In this document: one piece after another, positions 18,880-27,227 of the stretch
Layout: each line of letters begins with the position of its first letter
Position numbering within the stretch: position 1 is the stretch's first letter
From: Mucilaginibacter phyllosphaerae
GTDB lineage: Bacteria; Bacteroidota; Bacteroidia; Sphingobacteriales; Sphingobacteriaceae
Direction of reading: 5' to 3'
Assembly (NCBI RefSeq): GCF_004378255.1
Contig: NZ_SNQG01000003.1
Location: forward strand, 186,001 to 250,000
Length of the DNA: 64,000 nucleotides
Notes under the pieces: model-generated
Told to the model about the DNA's origin: nothing
The model's input: the letters and a program-made list of their open reading frames with translations, nothing else
The model's database searches: none
Position numbers and translations under genes: made by a program

Positions 18880-18887
18880 TAATTTTG
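18880..18887 (+). promoter_or_regulatory. -7 box of the efp promoter
   Basis: TAATTTTG fits TAnnTTTG and lies 20 bases before the efp ATG. At the -33 position TCTG (18857-18860, spacing 19) is a partial match. Confidence 0.55.
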
Positions 18888-18907
18888 TACGCTCAATTAT
18901 AAATTTT

Positions 18908-19471
18908 ATGGCAAAAGCATCTGATGTAAAAAATGGGAACGTGCTTCGCTTTAACGGCGAACTGGTACAGGTAGAGGAGTTTTTACACCGCACACCGGGC
19001 AACCTGCGTGCATTTTACCAGGCCCGTATGCGTAACGTAAGATCGGGTAAATTGGTAGAGTACCGTTTCCGCACGGATGAAGAAGTGGATATTGCACGTG
19101 TTGAAACCAACAATTACCAATATTTGTATGAAGATGGCGAATCATTGGTTATTATGGATAATGAGACCTTCGATCAGCATAATGTATCAAAAAAATTGTT
19201 TGGCCCCTCGGTTAAATTTTTAAAAGAGGGTATGAATGTTATTGTAGCTTTTGAAAGCGAAGAGCCTATTATGGCATCTATCCCCAACTCTGCCGAGTTG
19301 GAGGTTACCTATACCGAGCCTGCTGTAAAAGGTGATACATCTACCGGCGCCATGAAAAGTGCAACTGTAGAAACAGGCGCCGAAATTAAAGTCCCTTTAT
19401 TCATCAATATTGGGGATAAAGTTAAAATAGATACGGCTACCGGTAGTTACGTAGAGCGTGTGAAGGGTTAA
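18908..19471 (+). CDS. efp: Elongation factor P
   Basis: 187 residues, full length, with KOW-like N-terminal domain and two OB domains. EF-P enters the ribosomal E site and relieves stalling at polyproline. In E. coli the domain I tip is Pro-Gly-Lys34-Gly and the lysine is modified by EpmA. Here the loop reads HRTPGNLRAF, so the tip residue is Asn32, which no known EF-P modification pathway uses; Arg34 is two residues later. The C-terminal part is normal (KVPLFINIGDKVKIDTATGSYVERVKG). Own -7 box 20 bases upstream; terminator behind. Confidence 0.96.
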   Translation: MAKASDVKNGNVLRFNGELVQVEEFLHRTPGNLRAFYQARMRNVRSGKLVEYRFRTDEEVDIARVETNNYQYLYEDGESLVIMDNETFDQHNVSKKLFGPSVKFLKEGMNVIVAFESEEPIMASIPNSAELEVTYTEPAVKGDTSTGAMKSATVETGAEIKVPLFINIGDKVKIDTATGSYVERVKG

Positions 19472-19492
19472 TACTATTAAATATCATCCAGA

Positions 19493-19520
19493 AAAGCCTC
19501 CAGTTTGGGGGCTTTGTTGT
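19493..19520 (+). terminator. Intrinsic terminator after efp
   Basis: AAAGCCTCC and GGGGGCTTT form a 9-bp stem with one G-U pair and loop AGTTT, followed by GTTGTTTG. It starts 21 bases after the efp stop. Confidence 0.65.
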
Positions 19521-19547
19521 TTGAATAGATTTGTACTCTATTTGATT

Positions 19548-19793
19548 ATGCAACAAATAGAAAATTATAAAGCGCGCGGCTATATTTGGGTCTGTTGCAA
19601 AGGGAGAAAGCTCGGATAGTAGCGACATTGACCTGCTAATTAAAGGAGGGCAAGATTTTACTATGTTTAAAATGCTTTCTTTAGAACAAGAAATATCTAA
19701 ATTAATTAATAAAAAGTTGATCTTGTAGAATACAACGCTCTAAAGCCATCTATCCGAAAAGAAGTGCTTCAATCTGCTATATCTATACTATGA
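19548..19793 (+). pseudogene. Remnant of MNT-type nucleotidyltransferase antitoxin
   Basis: Three reading frames must be joined to read the protein. An ATG at 19548 opens MQQIENYKARGYIW; a shift gives LFGSVAKGESSDSSDIDLLIKGG, the GSxARG..SDxDL nucleotidyltransferase signature; a second shift after KLINKK restores KVDLVEYNALKPSIRKEVLQSAISIL and the stop at 19793. That is the normal size and end of a minimal nucleotidyltransferase antitoxin. At least two frameshifts make it non-functional. Its stop overlaps the ATG of the HEPN remnant (ATGA), the usual coupling in this toxin-antitoxin pair. Confidence 0.8.
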
Positions 19794-20050
19794 GCAGGAC
19801 TGACTCTGTTTATATTCAGGATATTCTTGAATCAATAGTTATTATTGAGAACTACATTGGAAATAAGTCCGAATTTGATTTTACACATCATATGATGGCA
19901 TAAGATGCCGTAGTACGAAGATTTGAAATTATAGGCGAAGCGGCTTCCAAAATTATCAGAAAACTTAAAAAGTCAAAATCCTGCTATACTCTGGCGCTTG
20001 ATTTACCAGTACTTAAAGAACAGCTATTGGCAATTAAAAAGCCCGCTTAA
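19790..20050 (+). pseudogene. Remnant of HEPN (DUF86) toxin
   Basis: From the ATG at 19790 the frame reads MSRTDSVYIQDILESIVII and stops at 19901-19903, where TAA stands in place of a likely CAA. The same frame continues as DAVVRRFEIIGEAASKI, the DUF86 signature, then jumps to DLPVLKEQLLAIKK, the typical C-terminus. The segment between, which should hold the catalytic RX4-6H ribonuclease motif, is absent, so there is a nonsense mutation plus an in-frame deletion. The toxin is dead. The tail overlaps the 3' end of the opposite-strand xth gene. Confidence 0.8.
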
Positions 20051-20814
20051 AATTCCAGCTCCAGCAATACCGGGCAATGGTCTGAATGTTTTGCTTCCGG
20101 CAGTATGGCGCAACGTTTAATATTGGGCTCAAGCTCTTTACTGGCCAGGGCATAATCAATACGCCAGCCCAGGTTTTTGGCTCGGGCATTGGCGCGGTAA
20201 CTCCACCAGGTGTAGTTGTGTGGTTCTTTGTTGGTATGCCGAAAGGTATCTACAAAGCCCGATTCTATAAAGTTCTCCATCCATTCGCGTTCTTCGGGCA
20301 AAAAGCCTGATGAATTGGCGTTTGATTTTGGGTTATGGATATCAATAGCCTTGTGGCAAATATTATAGTCGCCGCAAATAACCAGGTTGGGTATGCTGGC
20401 CTTTAGCAAGGTTAGGTATTTACCAAACTCATCCAAAAACCGAAATTTAAAGATCTGCCGCTCGTCGCCGCTTGAACCGGATGGGAAGTAGACACTCATG
20501 ACAGATACCTCATCAAAATCTACCCGGATACAACGGCCCTCGCGGTCAAAATCGGGGATACCGCATCCGTACTCTACATGTTTAGGTAAACGTTTGCTGA
20601 AAATAGCCGTGCCGCTATAGCCCTTTTTTTCTGCCGGGAACCAAAAATGCTGGTAGCCCATGGCATCAACCAGGCCAAGGTCCGTCAGCACATCAGGCGT
20701 TGCCTTAATTTCCTGCAGGCAAACCACATCGGCATCTGTAGCCTGTAACCAGGCCAGCCAGTTTTTATTAATGGCAGAGCGGATGCCGTTAACGTTATAG
20801 GTAATTATCTTCAT
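20047..20814 (-). CDS. xth: Exodeoxyribonuclease III
   Basis: 255 residues. Mg-dependent AP endonuclease and 3' exonuclease of base excision repair. Motifs are YNVNGIRSAINK, LQEIKA with the metal-binding Glu, CGDYNICH and the C-terminal KHSDHCPVLLEL. Full length. The first base upstream of its ATG is where a GC-rich composite repeat begins, so its native promoter has probably been displaced or it is read from the cyclophilin gene upstream. Confidence 0.95.
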   Translation of the reverse strand: MKIITYNVNGIRSAINKNWLAWLQATDADVVCLQEIKATPDVLTDLGLVDAMGYQHFWFPAEKKGYSGTAIFSKRLPKHVEYGCGIPDFDREGRCIRVDFDEVSVMSVYFPSGSSGDERQIFKFRFLDEFGKYLTLLKASIPNLVICGDYNICHKAIDIHNPKSNANSSGFLPEEREWMENFIESGFVDTFRHTNKEPHNYTWWSYRANARAKNLGWRIDYALASKELEPNIKRCAILPEAKHSDHCPVLLELEF

Positions 20815-20905
20815 ACCCCCTAACCCCCTGAAGGGAAAATTTTTCTTTAATAGTAAATAAATATAAGCCCTTCAAAAGCTCACCCTTCAGCGGGCTGTGG
20901 GGCTA
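20815..20905. repeat. GC-rich composite repeat, copy 1 (PPIase/xth)
   Basis: Two arms: CCCCCTAACCCCCTGAAGGG near 20816-20835, and 20865-20905 starting AAGCCCTTCAAAAGC and continuing with CCCTTCAGCGGGC and GTGGGGC. The 15-mer AAGCCCTTCAAAAGC is identical, in reverse, in copy 2 (28295-28309). The second arm encodes the last residues of the cyclophilin (SPTAR-stop). Orientation is opposite to copies 2 and 3. Confidence 0.85.
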
Positions 20906-21597
20906 AGTAGTTCATCAAGTCGTTTACATTCTTTTTTACTTAATAACTCTATGGTCATCGGTATATCTGTTTCAGGCCGGTCCCGTTCATCCTTTTTAAC
21001 GGCAGCAATCCGGTCAACCATATCAATGCCGGTAACAACCTCGCCGTAAACCGTATAGTTTTGATCCAGGTGCGGCACTCCGCCAACAGTGGTGTATATA
21101 TCGCGCTGCCATGCGGGGATCTTGCGGCCCTTAAGGCGGGTGTTCTCTAAGGTATCTAATTTGCCTGCGGTAAAACGCTTGCCCTCCACAATATAAAACT
21201 GGCAGGCGCTTGATGCTTTCTTGGGGTTATCGTCCCTTGCTGCCGCTAAAACACCACGCTTATGAAAAAGGCTGTCTTTAAACTCGGCCGGTATGGTATA
21301 TTTCAAATCGCCGTTGCCCAGTTCGGCGCCGGCTTTGTTTTTAGCCGTATCGCGCGAATCCGGGTCGCCCCCCTGGATCATAAAGTTTTGGATCACCCTA
21401 TGAAAAAGCGTGCCGTTATAAAAGCCCTCTTTGGTTAATTTTATAAAGTTGTCGCGATGCAGGGGCGTTTGGTTATATAAACGGATAATTATATTCCCAT
21501 AGCTGGTTTTGATGCGCACATACTGGTTTTTAGGCGGTTTGGCAAAAACAGTGCTAATCGTAAGTAGTAATAAACAAAGGGTAAAAAGTTTCTTCAT
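20887..21597 (-). CDS. Periplasmic cyclophilin-type peptidylprolyl isomerase
   Basis: 236 residues with signal peptide (KKLFTLCLLLLTISTVFA). Cyclophilin signatures are FHRVIQNFMIQGGDP, AGAELGNGDLKYTIPAEF, SSACQFYIVEG and YTVYGEVVTGIDMVDRIA. It speeds cis-trans isomerisation of Xaa-Pro bonds, probably during outer-membrane protein folding. An insert of about 25 residues (GKLDTLENTRLKGRKIPAWQ) is typical of Bacteroidota members. Its last residues (SPTAR) are encoded inside a GC-rich repeat, so the native C-terminus may have been replaced. Confidence 0.92.
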   Translation of the reverse strand: MKKLFTLCLLLLTISTVFAKPPKNQYVRIKTSYGNIIIRLYNQTPLHRDNFIKLTKEGFYNGTLFHRVIQNFMIQGGDPDSRDTAKNKAGAELGNGDLKYTIPAEFKDSLFHKRGVLAAARDDNPKKASSACQFYIVEGKRFTAGKLDTLENTRLKGRKIPAWQRDIYTTVGGVPHLDQNYTVYGEVVTGIDMVDRIAAVKKDERDRPETDIPMTIELLSKKECKRLDELLSPTAR

Positions 21598-21616
21598 ATT
21601 ATTTTAGTTTTACCAA

Positions 21617-21970
21617 TTAAAATTCCCATTCCATTTCAGCCTCAAAGTAATCAATTATTAACGATTTGATGAGCATCTCCTGCTCCAGTATGGTATAATT
21701 TGGCACAACCTTAACCAGTTTCCAATGCGGCCAGCCATCCTGGTCCAGCCCTTCCAATTCGTAAAAACCCATTTTGCTGAATAACTTGCAGTTGGCAATA
21801 TGCATCAATTCCTCTTTTTGCCTTTTGCTGAATTTGCGCGGGCCCTGGCCAAGCTCCTGCACGCCAATTAAAAACAGTACTACCTTAATATCGGGTTTTT
21901 CGTTATCAAACTCGGTAGCGATACGTTCTTGCAAAGCGGCCCATTTTAAATTGATCTCAGCAGGTTTCAT
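21617..21970 (-). CDS. Conserved hypothetical protein, 117 aa
   Basis: I do not recognise a named family. The protein is soluble and acidic, with FLIGVQELGQGPRKFSKRQK and an aromatic, acidic C-terminus (IIDYFEAEMEWEF); it reads like a well-conserved Bacteroidota protein and has good coding character. It is 19 bases upstream of the cyclophilin on the same strand, so the two are probably co-transcribed. Confidence 0.75.
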   Translation of the reverse strand: MKPAEINLKWAALQERIATEFDNEKPDIKVVLFLIGVQELGQGPRKFSKRQKEELMHIANCKLFSKMGFYELEGLDQDGWPHWKLVKVVPNYTILEQEMLIKSLIIDYFEAEMEWEF

Positions 21971-22070
21971 AACCGCAAATATACTGATGTAGGGCGGTTA
22001 TCAGTATTTATACTTCCGGGCAATTAACAACATTGTTACGTTTTTAAAATAAGTTTAGCACTTTATTAAT

Positions 22071-22078
22071 TACTTTTG
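22071..22078 (+). promoter_or_regulatory. -7 box upstream of the Cys/His-rich protein and TonB receptor
   Basis: TACTTTTG fits TAnnTTTG and lies 28 bases before the TTG start at 22107. No clear TTTG is seen at -33. Confidence 0.5.
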
Positions 22079-22106
22079 CGTTGTATTGCCAAAAGCATAG
22101 CTTGTT

Positions 22107-22436
22107 TTGAAGAAAAGTACTTACCAAATTATTTGCGCCTGGGCGCTAATGTTCTGTTTTATAACAGGGCAGTATATGGTATTTGCGCATCAGCACAACA
22201 TCATTAAAACAATACATGCAAAAAACTGCAACGATTGCCATAATACCGCAAAGCAAACCTTAAAAGAAAAATGTCAGCTTTGCGATAGTATGCACCATAC
22301 CCACATGGAGGTGCTTACAAGCAGTTATCACCATGTATTCTTTGCTTCAAACCATAGCTTTGTTAGCCTTAATTACGCTTTCAAGAGCATCGGTCTCGTC
22401 CTGTCCCAAGGCCGGGCCCCCCCTGTAAATTCATAA
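22107..22436 (+). CDS. Small exported Cys/His-rich protein next to a TonB receptor
   Basis: 109 residues, TTG start (KKSTYQ follows). A hydrophobic signal segment (IICAWALMFCFITGQYMVFA) leads to a short mature protein with CNDC, CQLC and HHTHM clusters and a C-terminal GRAPPV. This fits small Bacteroidota periplasmic proteins (the HYC_CC_PP / DUF2946-like kind) encoded just upstream of metal-related TonB receptors; the assignment is from memory and not checked by search. Metal binding is inferred from the Cys and His pattern. The receptor gene starts 64 bases downstream on the same strand. Confidence 0.7.
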   Translation: MKKSTYQIICAWALMFCFITGQYMVFAHQHNIIKTIHAKNCNDCHNTAKQTLKEKCQLCDSMHHTHMEVLTSSYHHVFFASNHSFVSLNYAFKSIGLVLSQGRAPPVNS

Positions 22437-22500
22437 TAATTCCTGCCCCAGTCAAAAGCCGCTTTGTGTGGCGTTTTCTTGTATTTATTAAAATTTTATT

Positions 22501-24801
22501 ATGAAACTTAAGCTTATTTATTGCTTTATATTTTTATTGATTCGGTTTACTGCATTTGCAGATGTTATTGATATTAAAGGGAAGGTTGTTGATGCCAAAA
22601 CAAACCAGGGCCTTGCCGGTGCCACCGTAAGCATCCCGGATCTGCGCATAGCCGTTGCTACCAACATCGATGGCGAGTTCACCATCAAATCTATCCCTAC
22701 CAAAGGTAAATTTGTAGTACAGGTACAATATCTTAGCTATAAAACATTAACCCAAACGGTAGATTTTTCATCCAGGGCATCATTAGTGTTTGCTTTGCAG
22801 CCCAGCGTTATCGAAACACATGAAGTGGTGATAACCGGCACACCTATTACATCGGGCAGCCGCAGCAACAGTACATCGGCAACTGTGGTTTCTAAAGAGC
22901 AGCTGCTGGGCTCGTCAACCAATTTGATTGATGCTTTGGCCCGCCAGGTGCCGGGCGTAAGCCAGATAACCACCAGCCAGGCTATTTCTAAACCGGTGAT
23001 ACGCGGGTTAAGTTATAACCGTGTAGTAACCTTAAATGACGGCGTTAAGCAGCAAGGCCAGCAATGGGGCGATGAACATGGTATTGAGATGGACCAGTAT
23101 GCAGCAGGCCGTGTAGAGGTTTTGCGTGGTGCAGCATCTTTACAATATGGATCTGATGCGTTGGGTGGTGTTATTAATGTGATAGACCCGCCCACCCCTT
23201 CTGAAGGTAATATTGCCGGTGAGTTTTTAACCAATTACTCTACCAACAACGGTTTAAGCAATACATCGGTAATGTTAAGCGGCAACCAGGATGGTTTTGT
23301 ATGGCGCGGCCGTGGTACCTATCAAAATGCTTACTCGTTTAACACGCCGGCCGGCCGTTATATCAACAGTGGCTTTAACCAAACCAATGCAAGCGGCATG
23401 TTCGGTTTAAATAAAAGCTGGGGCTACTCGCATTTAAACTTCTCGTATTTTAAAGATAATATTGGCTTTTACGATGCCGACCCGGGCGACCCCTTATACA
23501 ATAACAGCACCAGCCGTACCATTGATTACCCCCGCCAGGATATCCGCCATTATAAAGTGGCTTTGAACAATAATTTTCTGTTTGGTTCCAGCTCGTTAAA
23601 GTTAGACCTGGGTTATCAGAAAAACCAGCGCCGGGAATTGGAAGAGAACCCGGTGCCCAACCTGTTCTTTGATATGAACACCTATTCGTTAGATGCCAAG
23701 TATTACCTGCCCGAAAGCAATGGCTGGCACCCGGTAATTGGTTTAAGCAGCAGCCTGAGCCATAGTATTAACCTGGGCGAAGAACTATTGATACCTGCTT
23801 ATGACGAATATAGCACAGGGGCGTTTGTTTATGCTAAGAAAGTATGGGGCCAAAATACATTTAGTGCCGGTGCCCGCTTTGATTACATCAAAAACAAGGG
23901 CAAAGCCCAGAACGATGCGGAAGGCAACCCGATATTTACCGGGTTTGACAATAAGTTTTCTAACGTAAGCGGTGCCTTAGGCTATACCCATATTTTTAAT
24001 GATGTATTAAGCTTTAAGGCAAACGCAGGTAGTGCTTTCCGTGCGCCAAACCCGGCCGAGTTAGGCTCTAACGGTGTGCACGAAGGCACCAGCCGTTATG
24101 AAATTGGAGATGCCAACCTGTCACCAGAAAGAAGTTACCAGGCGGATGCTACCCTGGAATACGGATCGGGCTTTGTAACCGGCAGCTTCGGTATTTATGA
24201 GAATTATATCCATAATTATATTTATGCATCCAATACCAATAAAGAACAAACGGTAGTAGTTGATGAAGAAACCGGTTTGCCTCGCTCATATGATACCTAC
24301 AGGTACGGGCAGGTAAACGCTAATCTTTATGGCTTTGAAGGTAATTTAACCCTGCACCCGGTTTCATTTATTCACTTCGAAAATACCTTTAGTTATACCG
24401 AAGCCAGAAATACTTCGTTCGACAGGCCGTTGCCGCTGATCCCTGCAGGTGTATTGCATAACACCCTGCGTTTTGAACCGAAGTTTAAAGGCATTAAAGA
24501 TTTTTACTTTTATGCCGGGATAGATAACTTTTTTAAGCAAAACCGCATAGACCCTACTTTTGAAACGCCCACAGATGGTTATACGTTGCTTAATGCCGGT
24601 GTAGGCGCTACATTTAATGTAGGCAAACAGCCGCTTAAATTATATGTATCGGGCACTAACCTTACCAACAAGGCATATTATGATGCCCTTAGCCGCTTAA
24701 GGCCGGGCCGTTTTAGCCAGGAAGACCCAACCTATGGTGTTTACAACATGGGCCGCAATATAACCTTTGGTGTTTACATCCCCTTCGGAACCAATAAATA
24801 G
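22501..24801 (+). CDS. TonB-dependent receptor with carboxypeptidase-like domain
   Basis: 766 residues: signal peptide (to ~20), CarboxypepD_reg-like domain (~22-105: GKVVDAKTNQGLAGATVSI), plug (~110-225: ALARQVPGVSQI, GGVINVIDPP), then a 22-strand-type barrel. The plug sequence GDEHGIEMDQYAAGRVEVLRG is typical of the ZnuD-like group of receptors. With the Cys/His-rich exported protein just upstream, uptake of a metal or metal complex is a reasonable inference, but no substrate is shown. A terminator follows. Confidence 0.9.
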   Translation: MKLKLIYCFIFLLIRFTAFADVIDIKGKVVDAKTNQGLAGATVSIPDLRIAVATNIDGEFTIKSIPTKGKFVVQVQYLSYKTLTQTVDFSSRASLVFALQPSVIETHEVVITGTPITSGSRSNSTSATVVSKEQLLGSSTNLIDALARQVPGVSQITTSQAISKPVIRGLSYNRVVTLNDGVKQQGQQWGDEHGIEMDQYAAGRVEVLRGAASLQYGSDALGGVINVIDPPTPSEGNIAGEFLTNYSTNNGLSNTSVMLSGNQDGFVWRGRGTYQNAYSFNTPAGRYINSGFNQTNASGMFGLNKSWGYSHLNFSYFKDNIGFYDADPGDPLYNNSTSRTIDYPRQDIRHYKVALNNNFLFGSSSLKLDLGYQKNQRRELEENPVPNLFFDMNTYSLDAKYYLPESNGWHPVIGLSSSLSHSINLGEELLIPAYDEYSTGAFVYAKKVWGQNTFSAGARFDYIKNKGKAQNDAEGNPIFTGFDNKFSNVSGALGYTHIFNDVLSFKANAGSAFRAPNPAELGSNGVHEGTSRYEIGDANLSPERSYQADATLEYGSGFVTGSFGIYENYIHNYIYASNTNKEQTVVVDEETGLPRSYDTYRYGQVNANLYGFEGNLTLHPVSFIHFENTFSYTEARNTSFDRPLPLIPAGVLHNTLRFEPKFKGIKDFYFYAGIDNFFKQNRIDPTFETPTDGYTLLNAGVGATFNVGKQPLKLYVSGTNLTNKAYYDALSRLRPGRFSQEDPTYGVYNMGRNITFGVYIPFGTNK

Positions 24802-24827
24802 TACAGTTAGTTAGTTTAGTTAGAAAG

Positions 24828-24862
24828 AGAGCCCCGAGTAGTTAACGGGGCTTTCGTTTTTT
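24828..24862 (+). terminator. Terminator after the TonB receptor
   Basis: AGCCCCG, a 9-base loop, CGGGGCT, then TTCGTTTTTT. It is located between the receptor and the convergent HAD gene and can serve both. Confidence 0.75.
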
Positions 24863-24883
24863 ATCAGGATGATAACAAGTTGA

Positions 24884-25489
24884 TTAAATGATCCCTCTTG
24901 ATAACAGGGCATCCTTTAACTGATGCGGCGAGATGAAATGAACAGAAGCTATCCCCTGTTTTTCTGCCGCTAATATGTTGCGCAGGTTGTCATCAATAAA
25001 TAAGGCTTCTGCGGCTTTAACCTGGTATCGGTTTAATAAAAGCCGGTAAAATTCTGGTGCCGGTTTACGCATTTTTTCTGTTCCGGATACTACGATGCCA
25101 TCAAACCAGCTCAGGAAATCGTAACGAGCAAAAGCAACCGGGAACGTTTCTGCCGACCAGTTGGTGAGTGCATATATTTTGTACCTGCCGCTATCTTTAA
25201 GCTGTTTAAAGATCTCAACAGTCCCATCAATGGCGTTGCCCAGCATTTCATCCCAGCGGCCGTAAAAGGCACGGATGTTAGCTTCGTGCTGTGGATATTG
25301 TGCAACCAGCAGTTCGGTGCCCTCTTGCAGCGATCGCCCGGCATCCTGTTCTTCGTTCCAGTCGGGTGTGGTAATGTTTGCCAGAAAATTTATCCTCTCC
25401 TGTTCATCAGCAAATAGCTTTTGGTAAAGGTAGTTCGGGTTCCAGTCGATAAGTACTGCCCCGAGGTCGAATATTATGGTGTTGATCAC
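24884..25489 (-). CDS. HAD-superfamily hydrolase (HAD-IA, YihX-like)
   Basis: 201 residues. Motif I is FDLGAVLIDWNP (nucleophile Asp8), with Gly where most HAD phosphatases have the second Asp; YihX-type sugar phosphatases share this. Motif II is YALTNWSAE, motif III Lys in EKMRKPAPEFY, motif IV LFIDDN. A small-molecule phosphatase is likely; substrate unknown. Its ATG overlaps the stop of the lipoprotein gene by 4 bases, which places it at the end of the thr transcription unit. Confidence 0.85.
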   Translation of the reverse strand: MINTIIFDLGAVLIDWNPNYLYQKLFADEQERINFLANITTPDWNEEQDAGRSLQEGTELLVAQYPQHEANIRAFYGRWDEMLGNAIDGTVEIFKQLKDSGRYKIYALTNWSAETFPVAFARYDFLSWFDGIVVSGTEKMRKPAPEFYRLLLNRYQVKAAEALFIDDNLRNILAAEKQGIASVHFISPHQLKDALLSRGII

Positions 25490-25905
25490 TTTTTCCTTTC
25501 TGCGTTTTGTTTCTCAAACTTTAGTTTAAGCTTTTCTTTATTATCCTTTTCGATGATCTTATAGCTGCTTACTACCGAGTCCGGGTTAAGGTACAGTACC
25601 AGGCTTTTAGCATAAATGGTATCAATGCCATCCATTTTGCGTACGATCTCATACTCCATGCTCTTTTCTTTTGAGCCATTACGCTGCGGATATTTTAACA
25701 ACCCTAAAGCCTGTTTGTAAGTAAGCCCTTTAAGTTGATGGGTTGCCACCAGGTCGTCGACCATGCTGTTGCGTTTAGGGAAATCGATGCCGTCGCCATC
25801 ATCCCAGCCACGGGTGGTAAATTTTTCCTTTTTTATATCACAGCCGTACAGGGTAACAACAATAAAAATGAAGGTAAAAAGTTTAACAGCCGTGCTTTTA
25901 TACAT
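25486..25905 (-). CDS. Putative lipoprotein of unknown function
   Basis: 139 residues from the ATG at 25905, chosen because it gives a lipoprotein signal (LFTFIFIVVTLYGC) and avoids overlap with thrC; an upstream in-frame ATG at 25953 would overlap thrC. The mature part is highly charged, with a Lys/Glu-rich C-terminal helix (KEKLKLKFEKQNAERKK). No family recognised. It begins 10 bases after thrC and overlaps the HAD gene by 4, so it looks co-transcribed with the thr genes. Confidence 0.75.
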   Translation of the reverse strand: MYKSTAVKLFTFIFIVVTLYGCDIKKEKFTTRGWDDGDGIDFPKRNSMVDDLVATHQLKGLTYKQALGLLKYPQRNGSKEKSMEYEIVRKMDGIDTIYAKSLVLYLNPDSVVSSYKIIEKDNKEKLKLKFEKQNAERKK

Positions 25906-25915
25906 GATGATAGTG

Positions 25916-27226
25916 CTATGCATTATTAAGCAAATATCCTTTAAATTCTTCAAAGCCGGTGCCTAAACTTGTGGCGTGATGTTCTTTTTTCTCTAAAGCT
26001 TTCACTTGAGCCGGGATATCAATTTTATCGGCTATTTCCGGTGTAAAAACATCCGGGAACTTACAGGGATGCGCGGTTGATAAAAATACGCCCGCTACAT
26101 CCTCCGTATGATTTGCCTGCTGATACTCCTTTAACGCTTTCCAGGCTATAGCGGTATGCGGGCAGGCCACATAGCTATATGCTTTATCTATGGCATCTAT
26201 GGCCTGCAGGGTTTCTTCGTCATTATAGGTATAGCCAACGATCAGCTTTGTAAGGGCCCCGGGTTGTTCGTCAAACAGGTTGGCTATGCGCACCCAGTTG
26301 CTTGGGTTGCCTACGTCCATTGCGTTAGATAAGGTTGCTACAGATGGCTTCGGCTCGTACACGCCTGTTTTCAGGAAGGCGGGCACAGTATCATTAGCGT
26401 TAGTTGCTGCGATGAATTGCTCAACTGGCAAACCCATCTTCCAGGCCAGTAAACCGGCGCCTATGTTACCAAAGTTACCGCTTGGTACAGCGAATATTAC
26501 TTTGTTGATACCTTGCCTAAGCAGCTGTGCGTAAGCATTAAAGTAATAGAACGTTTGCGGAATAAGCCTGGCTATATTGATAGAGTTTGCCGAAGTGAGG
26601 CGGAATTTCTGGTTAAGTTCGTTATCTGTAAAAGCTTGTTTAACCAGCGCCTGGCAATCATCAAACGTGCCGTCAATTTCTAATGCGCGGATGTTTTGGC
26701 CGTTAGTGGTTAACTGCTGTTCCTGTATCTGGCTTACCTTGCCTTTTGGATAAAGAATGGTTACCCGCGTATTGGGTACGCCTAAAAAGCCAAGAGCCAC
26801 GGCACCGCCGGTATCGCCGGATGTGGCAACCAGCACATCCAGTTGTTTTTCGCCTTCTTTTAAAAAATAGCTCATTACACGGCTCATAAAGCGTGCGCCA
26901 AAATCTTTAAACGCCAGGGATGGGCCATGAAAAAGCTCCAGCACGTAAATGTTCTCTTCGAGTTTAACCGCGGGTGCATAAAAGTTTATTGCATCATGAA
27001 TGATCGTTTTCAGGTCATCTGCCGGGATATCGTCGCCCAGCAGGTTTTGCGCTACATGGTAGGCAATCTCCGGCAGGGTATATTGGTCCAGATTGTTCAG
27101 AAATTTATCATCAAGCCGAGGGATCTCAACCGGCATATACAAACCCTTGTCTTGCGGCATGCTGTTAAAAACCGCCTCTTTAAAACCTACTCTTAAATCT
27201 TTATTGTTTGTGCTGTAAAATTTCAT
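25916..27226 (-). CDS. thrC: Threonine synthase
   Basis: 436 residues. PLP enzyme that converts O-phosphohomoserine to threonine. The N-terminus is typical (MKFYSTNNKDLRVGFKEAVFNSMPQDKGLYMP); the PLP lysine lies in SLAFKDFGARFM, and ATSGDTGGAVALGF plus VPSGNFGNIGAGLLAWKMGLP bind the cofactor phosphate. Third gene of the thr operon; a 113-base palindromic element separates it from thrB. Confidence 0.96.
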   Translation of the reverse strand: MKFYSTNNKDLRVGFKEAVFNSMPQDKGLYMPVEIPRLDDKFLNNLDQYTLPEIAYHVAQNLLGDDIPADDLKTIIHDAINFYAPAVKLEENIYVLELFHGPSLAFKDFGARFMSRVMSYFLKEGEKQLDVLVATSGDTGGAVALGFLGVPNTRVTILYPKGKVSQIQEQQLTTNGQNIRALEIDGTFDDCQALVKQAFTDNELNQKFRLTSANSINIARLIPQTFYYFNAYAQLLRQGINKVIFAVPSGNFGNIGAGLLAWKMGLPVEQFIAATNANDTVPAFLKTGVYEPKPSVATLSNAMDVGNPSNWVRIANLFDEQPGALTKLIVGYTYNDEETLQAIDAIDKAYSYVACPHTAIAWKALKEYQQANHTEDVAGVFLSTAHPCKFPDVFTPEIADKIDIPAQVKALEKKEHHATSLGTGFEEFKGYLLNNA

Positions 27227-27227
27227 T

